Positions 1-5,408 of a stretch of 5,408 bases of DNA are shown one piece after another; the stretch's first letter is position 1, and every line of letters starts with the position of its first letter. Source of the DNA: Thermoleophilia bacterium (GTDB lineage Bacteria > Actinomycetota > Thermoleophilia > Gaiellales > SKUG01). The notes under the pieces were generated by a model. That model ran no database searches. It was given only the letters and a program-made list of their open reading frames with translations, and was not told the DNA's origin. A program made the translations under genes and the position numbers. Where the stretch lies: positions 1 through 5,408 of the forward strand of contig JAOPYS010000130.1 of the NCBI GenBank assembly GCA_025964465.1, given 5' to 3'.

Positions 1-2
1 CG

Positions 3-632
3 AAGGGGTTCGACGTCTACGCCAAGTACTACACGAGCACCACGGGCCAGCGGTACTGGAGCGACTCGCACCAGATGGCCAACTACACCGACGACTACCA
101 CCTGGGCGTCGACAAGGCGACGGGCGCCAAGGTGCCCGGCACGGAGATGATCAGCGAGCTGTACGTGCCTCGCAACCGCCTCGCCGACTTCATGAAGGCA
201 GCCGCATCCGGGATGCGCGACCGGGATGCGAACGTCATCTACGGCACCGTGCGACTCATCGATCAGGACACCGAGAGCGCGCTGCCGTGGGCGCGGCAGC
301 CCTGGGCCAGCGTCGTGTTCAACCTGCACACCGACCACACGCCCGAGGGCATCGAGCGATCGGCGCAGCAGTTCCGCCACCTCATCGACCTCGCCGACGA
401 GCGAGGCGGCAGCTACTACCTCACGTACCACCACTGGGCCACCAAGGACCAGGTGGTGGCGTCGCACCCGGACTTCTCGAAGATGCTGGCCGCGAAGCTG
501 CAGTACGACCCGCAGGAACGCTTCCAGAGCGACTGGTACCGGCACTACCGCACGATGTTCGGCGCACCGGTGGACGCTGCGGCGGGCGCCGGGGCGATCG
601 CCGACGCGTCCGCGGCGACGTCGCGCCCGTAG
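3..632 (+). CDS. FAD-dependent oxidase/dehydrogenase, C-terminal part (5' end outside window)
   Basis: The reading frame is open from the left edge (first full codon at 3) to TAG at 630-632 and shows 209 residues. An internal ATG at 75 is not taken as the start, because the frame upstream continues with plausible protein (YAKYYTSTTGQRYW). Recognisable stretches, numbered within the visible part, are EMISELYVPR (48-57), SYYLTYHHWAT (137-147) and YDPQERFQSDWYRHYR (168-183). From memory of the family, these resemble the C-terminal half of COG0277 FAD-linked oxidoreductases (PCMH-type FAD domain followed by a substrate/cap domain). The FAD-binding half would lie upstream of the window, so the substrate cannot be named. 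The last 20 or so residues are an Ala/Gly-rich tail that looks unstructured. No signal peptide or membrane segment is visible in this part. The gene ends 76 bases before ppa and shows no functional link with it. The family call is fairly secure; the specific reaction is unknown. Confidence 0.72.
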   Translation, partial: KGFDVYAKYYTSTTGQRYWSDSHQMANYTDDYHLGVDKATGAKVPGTEMISELYVPRNRLADFMKAAASGMRDRDANVIYGTVRLIDQDTESALPWARQPWASVVFNLHTDHTPEGIERSAQQFRHLIDLADERGGSYYLTYHHWATKDQVVASHPDFSKMLAAKLQYDPQERFQSDWYRHYRTMFGAPVDAAAGAGAIADASAATSRP

Positions 633-635
633 CGT

Positions 636-671
636 ACGCGCGCCCCGGACTGGCGGGCCCCTCCCGCGCGT
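636..671 (+). terminator. Possible stem-loop after the FAD oxidase gene
   Basis: The sequence ACGCGCG at 636-642 is the exact reverse complement of CGCGCGT at 665-671, giving a 7-bp G+C-rich stem a few bases after the TAG at 630-632. Alternative small stems lie inside the loop: GCGGG 653-657 with CCCGC 663-667, or CCCG 644-647 with CGGG 654-657. No T-run follows, which is not unusual in actinobacteria. In DNA this rich in G and C such stems also arise by chance, so this is only a candidate transcription end. Confidence 0.25.
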
Positions 672-693
672 GGCACCCTGCGGGTCCACCAAC

Positions 694-700
694 GAGAGGA
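694..700 (+). promoter_or_regulatory. Ribosome binding site deciding the ppa start
   Basis: GAGAGGA sits 8 bases before the GTG at 709 and is a good Shine-Dalgarno match. The other candidate start, ATG at 739, has no such purine run at a suitable distance. This is the main reason for choosing GTG 709. Confidence 0.7.
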
Positions 701-708
701 CGCGCTGC

Positions 709-1224
709 GTGACGCCCGAAGCCCGACGTACGCTCGACATGGTCGTCGAGATCCCCAAGGGGAGCCGCAACAAGTACGAGATCGACCACGAACGCCACGT
801 GGTGCGGCTCGACCGGCGGCTGTTCTCCGCCACGACCTACCCCGCCGACTACGGGTTCTTCCCCGACACGCTGGCGGAGGACGGCGATCCGCTCGACGCG
901 CTCGTGCTGCTCGAGGAGCCCACCGTCCCCGGCTGCTACGTGGAGGTGCGCCCGCTCGGGGTGCTCTGGATGGAGGACGAGCAGGGCCCCGATGCCAAGG
1001 TCATCTGCGTCGCCGCCAACGACCCCGCGTACGAGGGCGCGGACAACATCACCGACCTGCCCTCGTCGCTGCTCGCGGAGATCCGCCACTTCTTCGACGT
1101 GTACAAGGACCTCGAGCCCGGCAAGCGCACGTCGATCGCGGGATACGACGATGCCGAGGTCGCGTGGCGCGAGATCGACGCCTCGGTGGCGCGGTACCCC
1201 GGGCCGGCGGGGACGACCCCGTAG
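709..1224 (+). CDS. ppa: Inorganic pyrophosphatase (family I, soluble)
   Basis: This enzyme hydrolyses cytoplasmic pyrophosphate to two phosphates with Mg2+, pulling PPi-releasing reactions such as nucleic acid synthesis and acyl-CoA activation forward. From GTG 709 it has 171 residues, in the usual range for short bacterial and actinobacterial family I enzymes. Family landmarks are EIPKGSRNKYEID (14-26, substrate-binding Lys and Arg), YPADYGF (44-50), the metal-binding signature DGDPLDALVL (58-67, with Asp58, Asp60 and Asp63), the DxK element D95-K97, and HFFDVYKDLEPGK (127-139). The order and spacing match what I remember of the Mycobacterium tuberculosis protein. The frame stays open upstream to 226, but that part overlaps the oxidase gene and is Arg/Thr/Pro-rich out-of-frame translation. 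ATG 739 is the alternative start; it would keep EIPKG but lacks a ribosome binding site. The gene probably has its own promoter, though no clear -10/-35 pair is seen in the 76-base gap upstream. Confidence 0.96.
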   Translation: MTPEARRTLDMVVEIPKGSRNKYEIDHERHVVRLDRRLFSATTYPADYGFFPDTLAEDGDPLDALVLLEEPTVPGCYVEVRPLGVLWMEDEQGPDAKVICVAANDPAYEGADNITDLPSSLLAEIRHFFDVYKDLEPGKRTSIAGYDDAEVAWREIDASVARYPGPAGTTP

Positions 1225-1232
1225 GGCTGCTC

Positions 1233-1248
1233 GACCGGATGCCCGGTC
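1233..1248. other. Perfect 16-base hairpin/palindrome between ppa and liuC
   Basis: GACCGG (1233-1238) and CCGGTC (1243-1248) are perfect reverse complements around the four-base loop ATGC. The element begins 8 bases after the ppa TAG and ends 33 bases before the liuC ATG. It could be the stem of a ppa terminator (no T-run follows) or an operator near the -35 region of a liuC promoter. The sequence alone does not decide between these. Confidence 0.4.
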
Positions 1249-1268
1249 TCCGGAGGCAACCGACCGCG

Positions 1269-1274
1269 TAGGAT
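1269..1274 (+). promoter_or_regulatory. Possible -10 element (TAGGAT) of a leaderless liuC promoter; also the only SD-like sequence
   Basis: TAGGAT fits the actinobacterial -10 pattern TANNNT and ends 7 bases before the liuC ATG at 1282, the spacing expected if transcription starts on the A of the start codon. The same bases contain AGGA (1270-1273), 8 bases before the ATG, which could instead serve as a Shine-Dalgarno sequence. No convincing -35 hexamer is visible around 1246-1252. Confidence 0.4.
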
Positions 1275-1281
1275 CGCCCGC

Positions 1282-2108
1282 ATGGACTTCGACACCTTCC
1301 AGCACGTGCGCGTCGAGCGCAACGACTCCGTGACCTCGGTCATCCTCGCCCGACCCGAGGTGCGCAACGCATTCGGTCCACGGCTGATCGAGGAGCTGGG
1401 GGCGACCTTCACCGAGCTGAGTCACGACCCCGACACCCGCGTGATCGTGATGTGTGGCGACGGGGGCTCGTTCAGCGCCGGCGCGGACATCAACTGGATG
1501 CGCGAGACGGTGTCCTACACGCGCCAGCAGAACGTCGAGGACGCGACGCGCCTCGCGCTCATGCTCGAGGCGATCAAGCGGTGCGACAAGCCGGTCGTGT
1601 GCCGCGTCCACGGCCACGCCATCGGTGGCGCGCTCGGCCTGCTGGCGACGAGCGACTACGTGGTCGCGGCCGAGGACACGGTCTTCGCGTTCAGCGAGGT
1701 CAAGCTGGGCATCGTGCCCGCCGTGATCAGCCCGTTCGTGCTGCGCCGCATCGGCCTGTCGCACGCCCGCGCGCTGTTCATCACGGGCGAGCGCTTCACC
1801 TCCGAGCGGGCCGAGCGCATGGGCCTCGCGCACGTCATCGTCCCGAAGGACGGGCTCGACGCCGAGATCGACCGCGTCGTGGGCGAGCTGCTCACCGCGG
1901 CGCCCGGCGCCATCACGGTGGCCAAGCACCTGGCGAGCGAGGTCGCGTTCCGCGATCCGCGCGAGGTGATGATGCACACGGCCGAGACGATCGCCTCCAA
2001 GCGCACCGACGAGGAGGGGCAGGAGGGGCTGACCGCCTTCCTCGAGAAGCGTCGCCCGAGCTGGATGGACGAGGACCACTCCCCCGCCTGGCTGGCCGGG
2101 GCACGACG

Positions 2109-2112
<4 letters not shown>
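1282..2112 (+). CDS. liuC: Enoyl-CoA hydratase/isomerase family protein, probable methylglutaconyl-CoA hydratase
   Basis: A 276-residue cytoplasmic crotonase-fold protein of usual length. The inferred reaction is hydration of 3-methylglutaconyl-CoA to HMG-CoA in leucine/isovalerate catabolism. Crotonase landmarks are RPEVRNAF (24-31), the CoA/oxyanion-hole segment FSAGADINWM (64-73), and the second oxyanion-hole region HGHAIGGALGLLA (110-122). FSEVKLGIVPAVISP (137-151) contains Glu139, aligned with catalytic Glu164 of rat enoyl-CoA hydratase. The residue aligned with the other catalytic acid, Glu144, is Gly119. GAD(L/I)NWM and the IPAVISP-type segment are, from memory, typical of bacterial LiuC proteins rather than general beta-oxidation hydratases. 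Context agrees: the next two genes fit the steps before and after it, and its TGA overlaps the following ATG (ATGA). Start ATG 1282 is preceded by AGGA/TAGGAT. The enoyl-CoA hydratase family call is nearly certain; the methylglutaconyl-CoA specificity is inferred from motif and neighbours. Confidence 0.9.
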
Positions 2113-3973
<1,861 letters not shown>

Positions 3974-3977
<4 letters not shown>

Positions 3978-4903
3978 CGCTGCCGGAGCGCATCGACATC
4001 GTCGAGGTCGGCCCGCGCGACGGGCTGCAGAACGAGTCCTCGACGGTGCCCACCTCGACCAAGGTCGAGCTGGTCGAGCGCCTCGCGCGCACCGGGCTGC
4101 GCACGGTCGAGGCGACGAGCTTCGTCAACCCGAGGGCAGTCCCCCAGCTGGCCGATGCCGCCGAGGTGATGACGCGGACCGAGCGGATCGACGACGTCTC
4201 CTACCCCGTGCTCACCCCGAACCTGCGCGGCTACGACGCGGCGGTCGCGGCGGGCGCGACCAGCGTCGCGGTGTTCGCCGCCGCGAGCGAATCCTTCTCC
4301 CAGCGCAACGTGCGCGCCTCGATCGCCGAGAGCATCGAGCGGTTCGCGCCGATCGTGGAGCGCGCGGCCGAGGACGGCGTGCACGTGCGCGGCTACGTCT
4401 CCACCGTCTGGGGCTGCCCGTTCGAGGGACCCATCGCCCCGGGCGCGGTGCACGACGTGGTGCGGCGGCTCGCCGACCTGGGGATCGGCGACGTGTCACT
4501 CGGTGACACGATCGGCGTCGCGGTGCCGAGCGAGATCGAGCCGGTCGTGGGCCCGCTGCTGGAGTTCGACGCGGACCTGCGCGTCGCGCTGCACCTGCAC
4601 GACACGCGCGGCACGGCGCTCGCCAACGCGTGGGAAGGCATGCGCCTCGGCATCACCACGTTCGATGCATCCGTCGGGGGGCTCGGTGGCTGCCCGTTCG
4701 CGCCGGGCGCGACCGGCAATGTCGCAACCGAGGACCTCGTCTGGATGTGCCACCGCGCCGGCATCTCGACGGGCGTCGACCTCGATGCGCTCGTCGACGT
4801 CGCGCAGTGGATCACCCACGAGATCGGCCGTCCCGTCAGCGGCCACGTCGCGCGCACGCGGCTGTGGCCGTGGACCGAGCTCGACCAGCCACTCGTGCCC
4901 TGA
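3974..4903 (+). CDS. liuE: 3-Hydroxy-3-methylglutaryl-CoA lyase
   Basis: A 309-residue cytoplasmic TIM-barrel lyase (also called mvaB or hmgL) that splits HMG-CoA into acetyl-CoA and acetoacetate, the last step of leucine degradation. Residues known from the human enzyme are all present with a constant offset of 26: Arg15 and Asp16 in VGPRDGLQNE (human Arg41, Asp42), Glu46 in VEATSF (Glu72), the metal-binding His207 and His209 in ALHLHDT (His233, His235), Cys240 in the signature GGLGGCPFAPGATGN (Cys266), and Asn249 (Asn275). YPVLTPN and SLGDTIG further support the lyase over homocitrate or isopropylmalate synthase relatives. Start ATG 3974 overlaps the liuD stop as ATGA, indicating coupled translation in the operon. 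The length is normal and there is no targeting sequence. The gene ends 3 bases from the stop of a convergent gene, with no ordinary terminator between them. Confidence 0.96.
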
Positions 4904-4910
4904 GGCTCAG
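4900..4910. other. Palindrome joining the stop codons of two convergent genes
   Basis: CTGAGGCTCAG is a perfect inverted repeat with one central base. It contains the liuE stop (TGA, 4901-4903) and the stop of the minus-strand gene (TCA on the plus strand, 4907-4909). A one-base loop cannot form a normal RNA hairpin, and no T-runs flank it, so it is not called a terminator. The symmetry follows partly from placing two TGA stops back to back. Confidence 0.4.
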
Positions 4911-5347
4911 CGCCGCTCGAACCGCGCGTCGTAGAGCGCGACCCACCCGCTGCGCTGGTTCCACGCCCAGCGCCACTTGCCGGTGTAGGGCGAGACGTAG
5001 ACCCAGCCACCCTGGATGCCGGTGGCGTGCCACTGCCCGTTGACCACGTTCCAGCCGAGGGTCCACTCGGGCACGTAGGTGCCGCACGCGTCGGTGTCGC
5101 GCGCGCACGGGTCGAGGTCGAGGTACACCCACCCCACGTAGTCGGCGGGTGCCACCCGCTCACGCTGCGCCGATCCACCGTCACCGCCCGACGTGGTGCA
5201 GCCCGCATCGAGCGTCAGCGCGTCGCCCTGGCACGATCCGTGGTCACCGCCGCCGCCCCCGTGGGCGCTCGCAGCCCCCGCCGGCACGAGGCTCAGCGCG
5301 AGCACGCCCGCGCCCACCATCCATCGACCGATCCACCGTGCTCGCAT
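4907..5347 (-). CDS. Small secreted Trp-rich protein of unknown function
   Basis: I do not recognise this 146-residue protein. It has a clear Sec signal peptide: basic MRARWIGR at the N-terminus, a hydrophobic core at about 10-24, and an Ala-Ser-Ala cleavage site at 26-28. The mature part would start HGGGGGDHG. It then has a low-complexity Gly/Ser/Asp segment to about residue 60 and an aromatic region (70-143) with nine tryptophans. GWV occurs three times (72, 114, 134), and GWN(V)2NGQW (98-106) adds a related unit. Four cysteines (39, 50, 81, 88) could form two disulfides outside the cell. There is no lipobox, sortase motif, C-terminal anchor or recognisable catalytic motif, so it is probably released or bound loosely to the wall. 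The ATG at 5347 was chosen because it begins the signal peptide directly and has the purine-rich GGACGGGG (5352-5359, minus strand) just upstream. A GTG at 5377 would add 10 residues before the basic start. The protein is unrelated to the liu genes and is convergent with them. Confidence 0.75.
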   Translation of the reverse strand: MRARWIGRWMVGAGVLALSLVPAGAASAHGGGGGDHGSCQGDALTLDAGCTTSGGDGGSAQRERVAPADYVGWVYLDLDPCARDTDACGTYVPEWTLGWNVVNGQWHATGIQGGWVYVSPYTGKWRWAWNQRSGWVALYDARFERR

Positions 5348-5408
5348 GCTGCCCCGTCCGTCCGTCGCCCCGACCACCGTCCGGCTCCAGCATGTGGGGT
5401 CAGCGAGC

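Noticed and set aside
226..708. In-frame upstream extension of ppa
   Set aside because: It overlaps the oxidase gene in another frame and is Arg/Thr/Pro-rich without similarity to pyrophosphatases. A good ribosome binding site supports GTG 709.
421..2079. Long open frame on the minus strand opposite the oxidase, ppa and liuC genes (552 codons)
   Set aside because: It lies antisense to three well-supported genes and its product is a His/Arg/Ala/Gly-rich sequence without motifs. Long antisense frames are expected in DNA this rich in G and C.
1452..2108. In-frame upstream extension of the biotin carboxylase gene
   Set aside because: It overlaps liuC out of frame and has shadow composition. The conserved biotin carboxylase domain begins after 2109.
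5354..5365. Three tandem copies of CCGT upstream of the secreted-protein gene
   Set aside because: Three copies of a four-base unit are too short to call a functional repeat or phase-variable tract, though it overlaps the ribosome binding region of that gene.
5392..5408. ATG at 5392 as the start of a divergent plus-strand gene
   Set aside because: Only five codons are visible before the window ends and no ribosome binding site precedes it, so it cannot be supported.

Overview
The window is strongly G+C-rich, tightly packed DNA with G/C-ending codons and GTG as well as ATG starts. The pyrophosphatase closely resembles the short actinobacterial type. I take it as chromosomal DNA of a high-GC actinomycete; frequent GGATGC/GCATCC words hint weakly at Microbacteriaceae, but the family is not established. 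No tRNA, rRNA, CRISPR array, insertion sequence or phage gene was seen.

Layout from left to right. (1) 3-632, plus strand: the C-terminal part of an FAD-dependent oxidase/dehydrogenase of the COG0277 type, cut by the window edge. (2) 709-1224, plus: a complete family I inorganic pyrophosphatase (ppa) with a good ribosome binding site and a GTG start. (3) 1282-4903, plus: a three-gene unit for the lower part of leucine/isovalerate breakdown. It holds a LiuC-like methylglutaconyl-CoA hydratase, a biotin-carboxylase/biotin-carrier subunit (LiuD-like), and 3-hydroxy-3-methylglutaryl-CoA lyase (LiuE/MvaB). The genes overlap by ATGA at both junctions, so they are almost certainly one translationally coupled operon. 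(4) 4907-5347, minus: a small secreted, tryptophan-rich protein of unknown function that converges on the lyase gene with only 3 bases between the stop codons.

How the genes work together: the LiuD-like subunit, with a carboxyltransferase partner not encoded here, would carboxylate 3-methylcrotonyl-CoA to 3-methylglutaconyl-CoA. LiuC hydrates that to HMG-CoA, and the lyase splits it into acetyl-CoA and acetoacetate. The carboxyltransferase beta subunit (LiuB) and isovaleryl-CoA dehydrogenase (LiuA) are not found beside these genes on either side within the window, so the pathway appears to be split across the genome. The pyrophosphatase is probably a separate housekeeping transcription unit.

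The window looks mostly ordinary. The least explained item is the secreted Trp-rich protein, whose predicted mature form would begin with histidine and carries repeated GWV units. Also worth a look are a perfect hairpin/palindrome in front of the liu operon and a possible leaderless promoter for it.
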